Positions 1 to 10,172 of a stretch of 64,000 bases of DNA are shown here, one piece after another. Source of the stretch: Pseudarthrobacter oxydans (GTDB lineage Bacteria; Actinomycetota; Actinomycetes; Actinomycetales; Micrococcaceae). Numbering within the stretch: the first letter of the stretch is position 1; each line of letters opens with the position of its first letter. The position numbers were made by a program, and so were the translations under genes. Location of the stretch: assembly GCF_034258515.1 (NCBI RefSeq), contig NZ_CP139438.1:806001-870000 (forward strand). The letters run 5' to 3'. Under the pieces are notes generated by a model that did no database searches, was not told the origin of the DNA, and saw nothing but the letters and a program-made list of their open reading frames with translations.

Positions 1-879
1 GACGCGGTCCGTTCCTTCTGGCTCACTGACCGCGCCGCCCTGGATGCTGGCGGGCACGGCGGGCCCATGGCCAAACTCGCGGACTCGCTGTCCGGTTCCG
101 CCGCCCTCTTCCAGCCTTCCGGACGTTCCCGCCTGGCGTCAGTCAACTTCATCACCTCCCACGACGGCTTCACCCTCAATGACCTGGTCTCCTTTGACCG
201 CAAGCACAACGAGGCCAATGGCGAGGAGAACAGGGACGGGCACGGGGATAACCGGAGCTACAACCACGGCGTGGAAGGTCCCACCGAGGACGGCGCGATC
301 CTCGCCAAGCGTGCCCAGGCCCGCCGCAACTTGATGGCGTCCATGCTGGTTTCCCTGGGCGTTCCCATGATCACCGCCGGCGACGAACTGGCGCGGACCC
401 AGCAGGGAAACAACAATGCCTACTGCCAGGACAACCCGCTCGCATGGCTGGACTGGACCCTTACTCCCGAGTCCCACGAAATGCTCCGCAGCACCAAGCG
501 CTTCATCCGCCTGCGCAAGGAGTTCCTCGCGGCCCAGCCCCACGACTTCCCTGTCCGGGACGAGCAGTCCTACCTGTACTGGTTCGACCAGAACGGCCAC
601 CCGATGTCCATGGAGCGCTGGAACGATCCCCACAACCGCGTCCTGCAACTCCTCCTGGGCTCGGACAACGGCGGCTTTGCGGGGTTGATGGTGGTGAACG
701 GCAGCGCTTCGGACCTGCAGGTCACGCTGCCGCGCGTTCCGGCCGGGACCACAGCCCCGCGGATGTTCGAGCTCCGGCTGACTACCTCGCCACTGCATGA
801 GGCACGCCAGGGCGGGCAGGTTGCCTCGGGGGAGAAGGACCTTGTGGAGGCCTATTCCATCAGCATCTACCGCAGCTAG
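1..879 (+). CDS. glgX: Glycogen debranching enzyme GlgX, C-terminal part (5' end outside window)
   Basis: This is the C-terminal ~292 residues of an isoamylase-type GH13 enzyme that cleaves alpha-1,6 branches of limit dextrins. The frame is open from base 1, so the start codon lies upstream; the first in-window ATG at 67 is internal. GH13 motifs include ITSHDGFTLNDLVSFDRKHN, which contains the transition-state HD pair, then the GlgX-typical NGEENRDG stretch and LGVPMITAGDELARTQQGNN. The C-terminal beta domain follows. It stops 18 bases before the RNase gene on the same strand. The large glycogen and GlgE cluster that follows supports a role in glycogen turnover. Family assignment is secure; exact substrate is inferred. 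Confidence 0.93.
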   Translation, partial: DAVRSFWLTDRAALDAGGHGGPMAKLADSLSGSAALFQPSGRSRLASVNFITSHDGFTLNDLVSFDRKHNEANGEENRDGHGDNRSYNHGVEGPTEDGAILAKRAQARRNLMASMLVSLGVPMITAGDELARTQQGNNNAYCQDNPLAWLDWTLTPESHEMLRSTKRFIRLRKEFLAAQPHDFPVRDEQSYLYWFDQNGHPMSMERWNDPHNRVLQLLLGSDNGGFAGLMVVNGSASDLQVTLPRVPAGTTAPRMFELRLTTSPLHEARQGGQVASGEKDLVEAYSISIYRS

Positions 880-897
880 GCACCCGGGATTTCCAGA

Positions 898-1368
898 ATG
901 CGCAACCGTTCCGTCCTGCCCCTGTTGCTGGCGGGCCTGATGGTGCTTGCTTTCCTGGCCTTCGGCGGCACGGGCTTCCTCGGCCAGCTGACGGAAACTA
1001 CGACGCCGGAGGGCACCTCCAGTGCCATGCCTGCGCCCGGCGCCGGGCCCGGGACCAGCGCCCCTGGACAGGATAACCCTTCGGGGCTGCCGGAGGTTCG
1101 TGAGTCCGCGCTCCCGGTGGAGGGCCGCAGGGTTCTCGAACTCATCCGCGCGGGCGGACCGTACCGCTACAGCCAGGACGGCCAGGCCTTCGGTAACTTC
1201 GAGCGCCTCCTGCCACGGCGGGACAGGGGCTATTACCGCGAGTACACAGTGCCAACGCCCGGGGAATCGGACAGGGGAGCGCGCCGCATCGTGGCCGGCG
1301 CCGACGGCGAGAAGTACTACACGGACGATCACTACGAGTCATTCAGATACATAGCGGAAGGCAGCTGA
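898..1368 (+). CDS. Secreted guanyl-specific ribonuclease (RNase Sa / N1/T1 family)
   Basis: A 156-residue protein with a hydrophobic N-terminal segment (about residues 7-25) that looks like a signal peptide or anchor. A Thr/Pro/Gly-rich linker follows, then a ~85-residue microbial ribonuclease domain. The catalytic set is visible: Glu in YREYTVPTPG, Arg in RGARRIV and His in DDHYESF, as in RNase Sa and barnase. Such enzymes cut RNA after guanosine. The barstar-family inhibitor gene starts 8 bases downstream, which fits an exported RNase protected by a cytoplasmic inhibitor. Start ATG 898 gives a sensible signal sequence. Whether it is fully secreted or membrane-tethered is not clear, as no crisp cleavage site stands out. 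Confidence 0.9.
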   Translation: MRNRSVLPLLLAGLMVLAFLAFGGTGFLGQLTETTTPEGTSSAMPAPGAGPGTSAPGQDNPSGLPEVRESALPVEGRRVLELIRAGGPYRYSQDGQAFGNFERLLPRRDRGYYREYTVPTPGESDRGARRIVAGADGEKYYTDDHYESFRYIAEGS

Positions 1369-1376
1369 GCAAAGCC

Positions 1377-1733
1377 ATGAAGATCTACTCCGGCGACACC
1401 TGGACCCTTGAGGAGCTGCAGGAGCAGGTGGCCGACGCCGGACGCCGCAGCCTGGTGGTTCCCGCAGCCGACAGCAAGAAGGCTGTCCTGGAAACCTTCG
1501 GCGAGGTCCTTAACTTTCCCGAGCACTACGGCGTCAACCTCGACGCGCTCAACGATTCACTGCATGACTTCGCGGACAGCATCACGGATAACGGCAACGC
1601 TCCGGTCACGGTCCTGTGGCAGGTGGCTGCCCCCTTCCGCAGTGACAGGGCATTCGGGATCATCTGCGAGATCCTCCAGGACGCCGAGCGCTATGCGGGC
1701 AAGGACCTGGCGGTCACCGCCGTCCTGCTTTAG
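1377..1733 (+). CDS. Barstar-family ribonuclease inhibitor
   Basis: A 118-residue cytoplasmic protein of the barstar fold. It carries the typical segment NFPEHYGVNLDALNDSLHDF, which in barstar forms the RNase-binding helix and loop with key Tyr, Asp and Glu residues. It begins 8 bases after the RNase gene and is almost certainly co-transcribed with it. It therefore probably neutralises RNase molecules that have not been exported. The stop codon overlaps the stop of the convergent thiamine-diphosphate enzyme gene by 3 bases. The partner relation is inferred from adjacency and known barnase-barstar biology. Confidence 0.92.
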   Translation: MKIYSGDTWTLEELQEQVADAGRRSLVVPAADSKKAVLETFGEVLNFPEHYGVNLDALNDSLHDFADSITDNGNAPVTVLWQVAAPFRSDRAFGIICEILQDAERYAGKDLAVTAVLL

Positions 1734-3511
1734 GTGCGTTCTTCGTGGCCCGTGTAGGTCGCAAGGAGATCCAGGGCCCTGCCGCCGTCGTCCTCTGCAG
1801 CCAGTCCCTTGCGCATGCTGTCCGCCTTCTCCCTGCCGGCCGGGAACGGCGGCAGGAGGGGGATTTCAGGATCTGTCAGTACCTCGATCACCACTGGCCG
1901 GTCTGCCGCGAACGCCTGCTCCCAGGCATCGCCAAGAAGCCCAGGATCCTCCACCCGGATGCCTTTCAAACCCAATAGGTCCGCGTAGCCCGCGAACGGA
2001 AAGTCCGGCAGTTCCTGGCTTGCGGCGAACCGCGGCTCGCCCTCGGACTCCCGCTGCTCCCACGTCACCTCGGTGAGTTCCCTGTTGTTGAACACGCAGA
2101 CCACGAACCGCGGATCGACCCACTGGCGCCAACGGTGGGCGACAGTCACCAGTTCGGCGATGCCGATCATCTGCATGGCGCCGTCACCGGCCAGGGCCAC
2201 AACCGGCCGGTCCGGCTGCGCCAGTTTCGCGGCAATGCCGTAGGGGAGGGAACACCCCATGCTGGCCAAGGTTCCGGAAAGGTGCGCCGGGACGCCCGGC
2301 GGAAGGACCAGTTGCCGGGCATACCAGTAAACGCAACTGCCGACGTCGATGCTCACCAAAGCGTTCCCGGGCAGCCGGCCGTTCAGTTCCCGGACCACCC
2401 GCTCGGGATTCACGGGGCTCGCCGGGACGGCAGCCCTTTCCACGGCCAATGCCCGCCACCGGGAGACTTCCCGCTCCACGTCGGTCCGCCATTGCCCGGG
2501 GGCGCGCGGTTGCAGCCTTTCCCCCAGTGCCTGCAGCGCCACAGCGGCGTCGCCCGCCAAACCCACCTCAACCGGGTAGCGGTTGCCGATTTTCCGTTCG
2601 TCGATGTCGATCTGGACAGCCCGGGCCGCGCCGGGCGGAGGATAGAACTCCGTCCAGGGATCATTGGAGCCCACAATCAGCAGCGCATCGCAGTTGCCCA
2701 GCAGGTGCGCGCTGGCGGTGGTTCCCAGGTGTCCCATGGTGCCCGCCGCAAACGGCAGGGTCTCATCCATGTAGGGCTTGCCAAGCAGGCTTGTGGCGAT
2801 TCCGGCGCCAAGCTTTTCGGCCACCGCCAGCACCTCCCCGGCGGCGTGCCGCGCCCCCTGGCCCACGAGCAGCGCGACCCGTTCCGAGGAGTTCAGGAGC
2901 GCTGCCGCAGCCTCCAGATCCTGATCCCGGGGCGTCCTGGTCGCTGTGCTCCACGAGGGCGCGGTGACCACAATGCCGTGTTCCTGTTCCAGCTCGGGCG
3001 CCGGTGCCGACTGGATGTCATGCGGGACGATGACCACGCAGGGCGAGGAGGTGGCCCTGGCGGTGCGGAAGGCCCGGTCCAGGACCATGGGGACCTGCTC
3101 CGGTGCGCTGACCTGCTGGACGAACTGGGCGGCCACGTCCTTGAACAGGACCGTAAGCTCGATCTCCTGCATATAGGCGGACCCCAGCACCGTGCGGCTT
3201 TGTTGCCCTACGATCGCCACTACCGGAACGCCGTCGAGCTTGGCGTCGTAGAGCCCGTTCAGCAGGTGGACGGCGCCGGGGCCCTGGGTGGAGGTGACCA
3301 CCCCCACCCCGCCGGTGTACTTGGCGTGGCCCACCGCCATGAAGGCAGCCGTCTCCTCATGACGGGCCTGGACGAACTCGACCCGGCCTTCGGCGCGGCG
3401 CAGTGCGCCCATGAAACCGTTGATCCCGTCGCCGCTGTAGCCGAAGACGCGGTCCACCCCCCAAATGCTGAGGCGTTCCACGATCACGTCGGATACAGTG
3501 CGTTCGGCCAT
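1730..3511 (-). CDS. Thiamine-diphosphate-dependent enzyme (pyruvate oxidase / acetolactate synthase-like)
   Basis: A 593-residue three-domain ThDP enzyme. The N-terminal PYR domain carries the activating Glu in FVQARHEETAAFMA, and TSTQGPGAVHLLNG follows. The central domain holds LLVGQGARHA. The C-terminal PP domain has the ThDP/Mg motif GDGAMQMIGIAELVTVAHRW followed ~25 residues later by VFNNRELT. The closest general class is PoxB-like pyruvate oxidase or decarboxylase rather than the biosynthetic acetolactate synthase, because no regulatory subunit gene adjoins it. The substrate cannot be fixed from sequence. The start ATG has a good GAGAGGAA ribosome-binding site. It lies 32 bases downstream of glgP on the same strand, so the two may form an operon. 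Confidence 0.8.
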   Translation of the reverse strand: MAERTVSDVIVERLSIWGVDRVFGYSGDGINGFMGALRRAEGRVEFVQARHEETAAFMAVGHAKYTGGVGVVTSTQGPGAVHLLNGLYDAKLDGVPVVAIVGQQSRTVLGSAYMQEIELTVLFKDVAAQFVQQVSAPEQVPMVLDRAFRTARATSSPCVVIVPHDIQSAPAPELEQEHGIVVTAPSWSTATRTPRDQDLEAAAALLNSSERVALLVGQGARHAAGEVLAVAEKLGAGIATSLLGKPYMDETLPFAAGTMGHLGTTASAHLLGNCDALLIVGSNDPWTEFYPPPGAARAVQIDIDERKIGNRYPVEVGLAGDAAVALQALGERLQPRAPGQWRTDVEREVSRWRALAVERAAVPASPVNPERVVRELNGRLPGNALVSIDVGSCVYWYARQLVLPPGVPAHLSGTLASMGCSLPYGIAAKLAQPDRPVVALAGDGAMQMIGIAELVTVAHRWRQWVDPRFVVCVFNNRELTEVTWEQRESEGEPRFAASQELPDFPFAGYADLLGLKGIRVEDPGLLGDAWEQAFAADRPVVIEVLTDPEIPLLPPFPAGREKADSMRKGLAAEDDGGRALDLLATYTGHEERT

Positions 3512-3543
3512 GGGTTCCTCTCGGAGGGTTCGGGGCAGGTGCC

Positions 3544-6186
3544 TTAGGCGTTGACGATCAGTCCCAGCTCGGCCTTCGAAGCGAGGGCGTCATGCCGCGG
3601 CAGGACCCGGACGGTGTACCCGAACGGTCCCGACCGGTCGATCACCAGCGAGCCGCTGAACAGGTGGCGCCCGCTGCCGAGGTCTTCCTGTACCTTCAGT
3701 TCCATCACGGTGATGTCGGTGAGGGTGTCGCTTTCCTCGGCCCTTCCATAGGCCACTTCCACGGATACGTCCTCCGGGGTGAGGCTGTGCAGCGCCACGT
3801 AGGCGTTGACCTGGAGCGTGTCGCCGATCTGGGGATCCTCGGAGACGCCCACGGAGTCCACGTGCTCCACGTGCACCAGCGGCCATGCCGAACGTACCTT
3901 TGCGGTCCAGGCCGCCAGGGTGCGGGCCTGAGAGTAGGAGTTGGCAGAGGCGTTCCGCCCCGCCTCCGCGGCCGGGCGGTAGAGGATGTTCACGTAGTCG
4001 CGGAGCATGCGTTCGGCGGAGACGGCCGGACCCAGGTGCGAGAGCGTGTGCTTGATCATGGAGACCCAGTGCGTGGGCACCTTCTCGGCCCCCGACGTCG
4101 AAGGGCCTGCTGCGCCTGCGCCGGCCGATACCGTGCTGCCGTAGAAGCGCGGGGCCACCTGGGTTTCAAGCAGCTCGTACAAAGCTGCTGCCTCGATGTC
4201 GTCGCGTTCCTCCGGCGATGCGCCGTTGTTGGCGGTGGGAATCGCCCAGCCGTTTTCGCCGTCGTACATTTCATCCCACCAGCCGTCCAGCACGGAGAGG
4301 TTCAGCGACCCGTTGAGCGCGGCTTTCATGCCCGATGTTCCGCAGGCCTCCAGCGGCCGGAGCGGGTTGTTGAGCCAGACGTCGCAGCCGGGGAACAGCG
4401 TCCGGGCCATCGCGATGTCGTAGTTGGGCAGGAAGGCGATGCGGTGGCGCACTTCGGGGTCGTCGGTGAACCTGACCAGGTCCTGGATCATCTTCTTGCC
4501 GGCGTCGTCAGCGGGGTGCGACTTGCCGGCAATGACCAGCTGGATGGGATGCTCCTTGTGCAGGAGCAGTGCCTTCAGGCGCTCAGGCTCGCGCAGCATC
4601 AGGGTGAGCCGCTTGTAGGTGGGAACGCGGCGGGCAAAACCGATGGTCAGGATGTCCGGGTCCAGGACATTGTCCGTCCAGCCCAGCTCCGCATCAGCGG
4701 CCCCGCGCTTCTTCCAGGAAGCCCGCAGGCGGCGGCGGACGTCCTCCACCAGGGCCGCCCGCATCTCGCGCCGCAGCGCCCAGACATCTGCGTCGCTGAC
4801 GTTGTAGGCGAGGTCCCACCGGCCGTTGGCTTCGGCTTCGCTGCCGAACTGGTCACGGGCGAGCTGCGAAATGCGGCTGTCCACCCACGTGGGCACGTGC
4901 ACGCCGTTCGTCACGGACGTGATGGGCACCTCGGAGTGGTCGAAGCCCGGCCACAGGGCGGAGAACATCCCGCGGGAAACTTCCCCGTGCAGCTTTGCGA
5001 CGCCGTTGGCGCGCTGCGCGAGGCGCAGGCCCATGATGGCCATGTTGAACACGGACGGGTTCCCGTCAGCGTAGTTCTCGCGGCCGAGTTCCAGGATCCT
5101 GTCCGTGGGAACGGCGGGTGCCAGGCCGGCCTGGAAGAAGTGGTGGATCTGGGCGATCTCGAACCTGTCGATGCCTGCCGGGACGGGGGTGTGCGTCGTG
5201 AAAACAGTGGACGCCCTGCCGGCTGCAAGGGCCTCGTCAAACGTCAGCGCCTGCTCTCCGGCCATGAGTTCCTGGATGCGTTCGATGCCAAGGAAACCGG
5301 CGTGGCCCTCATTGGTGTGGAACACCTCAGGGGCCGTAGTGCCGGTGAGCTGCTGGAAGGCGCGCAGGGCCTTGACCCCGCCCATGCCCAGCAGCAGCTC
5401 CTGCTGCAGGCGGTGGTCTCCGCCGCCGCCGTAGAGGCGGTCGGTGATGCTGCGGGCGGCGTCGTCATTGCCGGGGACGTTGGAGTCCAGGAGGAGCAGG
5501 GGGACGCGTCCGACGTCGGCCCGCCAGATGTGTGCCAGCAGGCGCCGGCCGTTGGGCAGGGGGAGCGAGATCTGCAGGGGGCGTCCGATGCCGTCCGGCG
5601 AAGGCTCGCGAAGCAGCGTGAGCGGCAGCCCGTCCGGGTCCAGGACCGGGTACGTCTCCTGTTGCCAGGCATCCCTGGACAGCGACTGCTTGAAGTAGCC
5701 GGCCTGGTACAGCAGGCCGACACCGATCAGCGGCACTCCAAGGTCCGAGGCCGCCTTCAGGTGGTCGCCGGCCAGGATTCCCAGGCCGCCTGAATACTGG
5801 GGGAGCACCTCGGTGATGCCGAATTCGGGCGAGAAATAGGCAATCGATGCAGGGGCATCCGGGCCGAGGCCCTGGTACCAGCGCGGCTCCTCGAGGTACC
5901 GGTCAAGGTCCTCCTCAGCGGCCCGCACGCGTTCCACCACCGCGCGGTTCGCGGCAAGCTGCTGGAATTCTTCGCGGCTAACCATCCCCAGGAAACCCAC
6001 CGGGTCCTGGCCGCTTTCCTCCCAAAGGCGGGGATTCAGCCCCGCGAAAAGTTCCCGCGTAGGGCGGTGCCAGGACCAGCGCAGGTTGCTCGCCAGGCGG
6101 GCCAGCGGCCGGATGGGTTCGGGGAGGACGGTACGGACGGTAAATCTGCGGATTGCCTTCACCTGCGTCACACTAACCGACAACAT
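3544..6186 (-). CDS. glgP: Alpha-glucan (glycogen/maltodextrin) phosphorylase
   Basis: An ~880-residue GT35 phosphorylase of the short actinobacterial/archaeal-type subfamily. It releases glucose-1-phosphate from non-reducing ends of alpha-1,4-glucans. Diagnostic stretches are STVFTTHTPVPAGIDRF, VTNGVHVPTWV and the pyridoxal-phosphate site GTSGMKAALNGSLNLSVLDG, with the lysine in GMKAA. The reading frame stays open up to 6264, but conservation begins near KAIRRFTVRTVLPEP. I place the start at the ATG at 6186; a GTG at 6162 directly before KAIRRF is an equally good choice. It is divergent from glgE, with ~110 bases of shared promoter space. Function is secure, start is not. Confidence 0.93.
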   Translation of the reverse strand: MLSVSVTQVKAIRRFTVRTVLPEPIRPLARLASNLRWSWHRPTRELFAGLNPRLWEESGQDPVGFLGMVSREEFQQLAANRAVVERVRAAEEDLDRYLEEPRWYQGLGPDAPASIAYFSPEFGITEVLPQYSGGLGILAGDHLKAASDLGVPLIGVGLLYQAGYFKQSLSRDAWQQETYPVLDPDGLPLTLLREPSPDGIGRPLQISLPLPNGRRLLAHIWRADVGRVPLLLLDSNVPGNDDAARSITDRLYGGGGDHRLQQELLLGMGGVKALRAFQQLTGTTAPEVFHTNEGHAGFLGIERIQELMAGEQALTFDEALAAGRASTVFTTHTPVPAGIDRFEIAQIHHFFQAGLAPAVPTDRILELGRENYADGNPSVFNMAIMGLRLAQRANGVAKLHGEVSRGMFSALWPGFDHSEVPITSVTNGVHVPTWVDSRISQLARDQFGSEAEANGRWDLAYNVSDADVWALRREMRAALVEDVRRRLRASWKKRGAADAELGWTDNVLDPDILTIGFARRVPTYKRLTLMLREPERLKALLLHKEHPIQLVIAGKSHPADDAGKKMIQDLVRFTDDPEVRHRIAFLPNYDIAMARTLFPGCDVWLNNPLRPLEACGTSGMKAALNGSLNLSVLDGWWDEMYDGENGWAIPTANNGASPEERDDIEAAALYELLETQVAPRFYGSTVSAGAGAAGPSTSGAEKVPTHWVSMIKHTLSHLGPAVSAERMLRDYVNILYRPAAEAGRNASANSYSQARTLAAWTAKVRSAWPLVHVEHVDSVGVSEDPQIGDTLQVNAYVALHSLTPEDVSVEVAYGRAEESDTLTDITVMELKVQEDLGSGRHLFSGSLVIDRSGPFGYTVRVLPRHDALASKAELGLIVNA

Positions 6187-6294
6187 GGGCGGCCGGAACC
6201 AGCGCCGGGTTTCTTTTGGGTAAATGACGGGGGACGCGCAGAAACTGGTGCGCAGGCTTAGCAATCTTGCTCTTTTCTCGCTAACGTCGAGCCT
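6187..6294. promoter_or_regulatory. Divergent promoter region between glgP and glgE
   Basis: About 108 non-coding bases separate the glgP start (minus) from the GTG start of glgE (plus), so promoters for both must lie here or slightly inside the genes. I could not pick convincing -35/-10 pairs or an operator palindrome by eye. Confidence 0.4.
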
Positions 6295-8376
6295 GTGACG
6301 ACTAACTCAGGAACCAGCGCCGTATCAATGAAAATGTCGACCGGCTCCATCACTGATGGGCTGCGGTTCGGACGATTCCCGATCACCGCCGTGCAGCCCG
6401 TTGTGGAGGATGGAAAATTTCCGGCCAAGGCCTTGCCCGGCGAGGGAATCGTGGTGGGCGCCACCGCTTTCCGCGAAGGGCATGACCAACTCGGCGTCAG
6501 TGCCGTGCTCTTCGACCCCGAAGGCAATGAGCGCCAGAGGGTCAGGCTCGCGCCGCCGCGCGGGGAACGCGGCATGGGAACGGACCGCTGGGAAGGCGTG
6601 CTCACGCCGTCGGAAGAGGGGAACTGGTCCTTTGCCATCGAGGCCTGGCACGACCGCTACGGCACGTGGCACCACAACGCCGAGGTGAAGGTGGCCGCCG
6701 AAATCGACGTGGAGCTGATGCTGGCCGAAGGATCCGCGCTGCTCGGTGAAGCATCCGAAGACGACTCCCGCAGCGACTGGGACAGGGGCGTTCTCCGTGC
6801 GGCAGCCGACAGGCTCGCCGACACGTCGCTGAGCACGGAGGAGCGCCTCGGGGCCGGCTTCGGCCACGACGTGGCCGGCGTTGTGGCGCACCAGCCCATC
6901 CGCGAACTGGTGACCGTCTCCGAAAAGTTCCCGCTGAACGTTGAACGCGACCGTGCCGGACGGGGCGCCTGGTACGAGTTCTTTCCCCGCTCCGAAGGGG
7001 CCGTCAAGGATCACACCACAGGCACCTGGACCTCCGGAAACTTCCGCACCGCCGCCAGGCGGCTTGATGCCGTCGCCGCCATGGGCTTCGATGTTATCTA
7101 CATGCCGCCCATCCACCCCATCGGCGTGCAGCACCGCAAGGGCCCCAACAACACCTTGATCGCCGGCCCGAACGATCCCGGCTCGCCCTGGGCAATCGGC
7201 GCGGCCGAAGGCGGCCACGATGCCATCCATCCGGACCTCGGCACCTTCGAGGACTTCGACGCCTTCGTGGCGCGGGCAAACGAACTGGGCCTGGAAGTTG
7301 CCCTGGACCTCGCGCTCCAGGCGGCTCCGGACCATCCCTGGGTACAGTCGCATCCGGAGTGGTTCACCACCCGCGTGGACGGCAGCATTGCCTATGCCGA
7401 GAATCCGCCGAAGAAGTACCAGGACATTTATCCGCTCAATTTCGATAATGATCCCGAGGGGCTTTCAAACGAAATTCTGCGGATTGTGCTGCTGTGGGTG
7501 AGCCACGGCGTAAAGATTTTCCGCGTGGATAACCCGCACACCAAGCCGGTGTGGTTCTGGGAATGGCTTATTGCGCAGGTAAACAAAGAGGTTTCCGGCG
7601 TGGTGTTCCTGGCCGAGGCGTTCACGCGCCCAGCCATGATGCATGCGCTTGGCCGCGCGGGGTTCCAGCAGTCCTACACGTACTTCACCTGGCGGAACAC
7701 CAAGAAGGAGATCGAGTCTTACTTCACCGAGGTGAGCCACGAGTCAGCGGCCTTCTTCCGCCCCAACTTCTTCGTCAACACCCCGGACATCCTCACTGAA
7801 TACCTGCAGTTCGGCGGGCCGGCGGCGTTCAGGATCAGGGCCGCCCTGGCAGCGACGGCCAGTCCGTTGTGGGGCGTCTACGCGGGCTACGAGCTGTTCG
7901 AGCATGTGGCCAGGCCCGGCGCGGAGGAGTACATCGACAACGAAAAGTTCGAGTACAAGGAACGCGACTGGGACGCCGCGGCGCAATCCGGACGGACCCT
8001 CGCCCCGTACATCACCAGGCTCAACGAGATCAGGCATGCCCACCCCGCGCTGCAGGACCTGCAGAACCTGACCGTCCACCACAGCACGGACGACGCCACG
8101 GTGGTCTACTCCAAGCACAAGACCCTTCCTGACGGGTCCAAGGACACCCTGATCGTGGTGGTCAATGTGGATCCGCACGGGACCAGGGAATCCACGGTCT
8201 CGCTGGACCTGGCGGCCCTTGAACTCGACGCCCGGGACCTGACGCATAACGGCGGCTTCCACGTGGATGACCTCATCTCCGGTGAAAGCTGGGAGTGGGG
8301 CGAGTACAACTACGTCCGCCTCGACCCGCACGTGGAGCCCGCGCACATCCTGCGCGTGAGGAGAATGCATCAGTGA
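6295..8376 (+). CDS. glgE: Alpha-1,4-glucan:maltose-1-phosphate maltosyltransferase GlgE
   Basis: A 693-residue GH13_3 enzyme that transfers maltosyl units from alpha-maltose-1-phosphate to the non-reducing end of alpha-1,4-glucans. The N-terminal domain (about 1-110) precedes the catalytic barrel, which contains [10 protein letters not shown] and [12 protein letters not shown]. The nucleophile region is [19 protein letters not shown] and the acid/base region is [12 protein letters not shown], both matching GlgE. Length fits the family. It starts at GTG 6295. It is followed, with an overlapping stop/start, by treS and then by a maltokinase fusion, so the whole GlgE route from trehalose to glucan sits in one operon. 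Confidence 0.96.
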   Translation: MTTNSGTSAVSMKMSTGSITDGLRFGRFPITAVQPVVEDGKFPAKALPGEGIVVGATAFREGHDQLGVSAVLFDPEGNERQRVRLAPPRGERGMGTDRWEGVLTPSEEGNWSFAIEAWHDRYGTWHHNAEVKVAAEIDVELMLAEGSALLGEASEDDSRSDWDRGVLRAAADRLADTSLSTEERLGAGFGHDVAGVVAHQPIRELVTVSEKFPLNVERDRAGRGAWYEFFPRSEGAVKDHTTGTWTSGNFRTAARRLDAVAAMGFDVIYMPPIHPIGVQHRKGPNNTLIAGPNDPGSPWAIGAAEGGHDAIHPDLGTFEDFDAFVARANELGLEVALDLALQAAPDHPWVQSHPEWFTTRVDGSIAYAENPPKKYQDIYPLNFDNDPEGLSNEILRIVLLWVSHGVKIFRVDNPHTKPVWFWEWLIAQVNKEVSGVVFLAEAFTRPAMMHALGRAGFQQSYTYFTWRNTKKEIESYFTEVSHESAAFFRPNFFVNTPDILTEYLQFGGPAAFRIRAALAATASPLWGVYAGYELFEHVARPGAEEYIDNEKFEYKERDWDAAAQSGRTLAPYITRLNEIRHAHPALQDLQNLTVHHSTDDATVVYSKHKTLPDGSKDTLIVVVNVDPHGTRESTVSLDLAALELDARDLTHNGGFHVDDLISGESWEWGEYNYVRLDPHVEPAHILRVRRMHQ

Positions 8377-10169
8377 ATTTCAATCCGCAAAGTTCCGGCC
8401 AGCATTTCACTCCCAAGAGCACGTTCGAGCTAAATGCCCCGGGCCTTCAGCATGATCCGCTGTGGTACCGGAAGGCCGTGTTCTACGAAGTACTGGTCAG
8501 GGCTTTTGCGGATGCCAACGGTGACGGTTCGGGCGACTTCTCCGGCCTCATTGACAGGCTTGACTACCTGCAGTGGCTGGGCGTGGACTGTCTCTGGCTG
8601 CCACCGTTCTTCCAGTCACCGCTGCGCGACGGCGGCTATGACATCTCCGACTACAACTCGGTCCTGGACGAGTTTGGAACAATCAGTGACTTCAAGCGGC
8701 TGGTTGCCGAGGCCCACGCCAGGGGCGTCCGGGTCATCATCGACCTGCCCCTGAACCACACGTCGGACCAGCACCCGTGGTTCCAGGAGTCACGCAAGGA
8801 CCCGGATGGCCCCTACGGGGACTTCTACGTCTGGAGCGACACTGACGAGAAGTACCAGGACGCGCGCATCATCTTCGTTGATACGGAGGAATCCAACTGG
8901 ACCTTCGATCCCATCCGCCGCCAGTTCTTCTGGCATCGGTTCTTCAGCCACCAGCCCGACCTGAACTTCGAAAACCCGAAGGTCATCGAGGCATTGTTCG
9001 ATGTGGTCCGGTTCTGGCTGGACCAGGGAATCGACGGTTTCCGGGCCGATGCCATCCCCTACCTGTACGAAGAGGAGGGGACCAACTGCGAGAACCTTCC
9101 GGCCACCCACGAGTTCCTCCGCAAGCTCCGCACCATGGTGGACGAAAGCTATCCCGGGCGGGTCATCATCGCCGAGGCCAACCAGCCGCCGAATGAAGTG
9201 GTGGAATACTTCGGGACGGAAGAAGAGCCCGAATGCCACATGGCCTTCCACTTCCCGATCATGCCGCGGCTGTACTACGCGCTCCGGGACCAGAAGGCCG
9301 CCCCGATCATCGAGACCATGCATGACACCCCCGAAATACCGGACGGGGCACAGTGGGGCACCTTCCTGCGGAACCATGACGAACTGACCCTGGAAATGGT
9401 CACCGCGGATGAGCGGGCGGCCATGCTGGGCTGGTACGCGCCGGACCCCCGCATGCGTGCCAATATCGGCATCCGACGCAGGCTCGCGCCCCTCCTGGAC
9501 AACTCCCGCGCTGAGATCGAGTTGATCAACGCCCTGCTGCTTTCGCTGCCCGGAAGCCCGTTCCTGTACTACGGGGACGAGATCGGCATGGGCGACAACA
9601 TCTGGCTTGAAGACCGCGATGCCGTGCGTACCCCCATGCAGTGGAACCCGGACCGGAATGCCGGCTTCTCCAACGCGGATCCGGGCAAGCTCTACCTGCC
9701 GCCCATCCAGTCCCTGGTGTACAACTACAGCATGGCCAATGTGGAGGCTGAGGCGGCCCATTCCGGTTCGCTGCTGCGCTGGACCCGTCAGATCCTCAGC
9801 GTACGCAAGAACCACCCCGCCTTCGGCCTCGGCGGGTTCAAGCACGTCGATGCCGACCACGACGCCGTACTGGCCTACCTCCGCGAACTTCCGGACGGCA
9901 ACTCGGCGGGCGCCGTCGCGGAGACCATCCTGTGCACCTTCAACCTCTCGCAGCATCCGGTCGCGGCCCAGTTGAAGATCCCGCAGTTCGCCGGACGGGG
10001 GTTGCGCGATGTCTTCGGCGGCCAGCCGTTCCCCGGCATCAACGAGGACGGAAACCTGACCCTGACCCTTGGCAGCCACGACTTCTTCTGGTTGCGGATC
10101 CGGTCCGCTGCATCCAACCCGTCGTCTCCGTACACGCAGGCAATTCCGATCCTCTCGATTGAGAACTGA
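8373..10169 (+). CDS. treS: Trehalose synthase / maltose alpha-D-glucosyltransferase TreS
   Basis: A 598-residue GH13_16 enzyme that interconverts trehalose and maltose. I chose GTG 8373 because it overlaps the glgE stop (GTGA) and has a GAGGAG site 9 bases upstream; the longer frame upstream of it reads through glgE. Motifs are [39 protein letters not shown], the nucleophile in [18 protein letters not shown], the acid/base in [13 protein letters not shown], and [12 protein letters not shown]. It feeds maltose to the maltokinase encoded 3 bases downstream. The C-terminus has no maltokinase extension, unlike TreS-Pep2 fusions seen in other bacteria. Confidence 0.96.
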   Translation: MNFNPQSSGQHFTPKSTFELNAPGLQHDPLWYRKAVFYEVLVRAFADANGDGSGDFSGLIDRLDYLQWLGVDCLWLPPFFQSPLRDGGYDISDYNSVLDEFGTISDFKRLVAEAHARGVRVIIDLPLNHTSDQHPWFQESRKDPDGPYGDFYVWSDTDEKYQDARIIFVDTEESNWTFDPIRRQFFWHRFFSHQPDLNFENPKVIEALFDVVRFWLDQGIDGFRADAIPYLYEEEGTNCENLPATHEFLRKLRTMVDESYPGRVIIAEANQPPNEVVEYFGTEEEPECHMAFHFPIMPRLYYALRDQKAAPIIETMHDTPEIPDGAQWGTFLRNHDELTLEMVTADERAAMLGWYAPDPRMRANIGIRRRLAPLLDNSRAEIELINALLLSLPGSPFLYYGDEIGMGDNIWLEDRDAVRTPMQWNPDRNAGFSNADPGKLYLPPIQSLVYNYSMANVEAEAAHSGSLLRWTRQILSVRKNHPAFGLGGFKHVDADHDAVLAYLRELPDGNSAGAVAETILCTFNLSQHPVAAQLKIPQFAGRGLRDVFGGQPFPGINEDGNLTLTLGSHDFFWLRIRSAASNPSSPYTQAIPILSIEN

Positions 10170-10172
10170 GAT

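Noticed and set aside
2135..3547. A 470-codon open frame opposite the thiamine-diphosphate enzyme
   Set aside because: High-GC shadow frame; the minus-strand frame has clear family motifs.
3592..5793. A 733-codon open frame opposite glgP
   Set aside because: Shadow of a well-conserved enzyme; composition is not protein-like.
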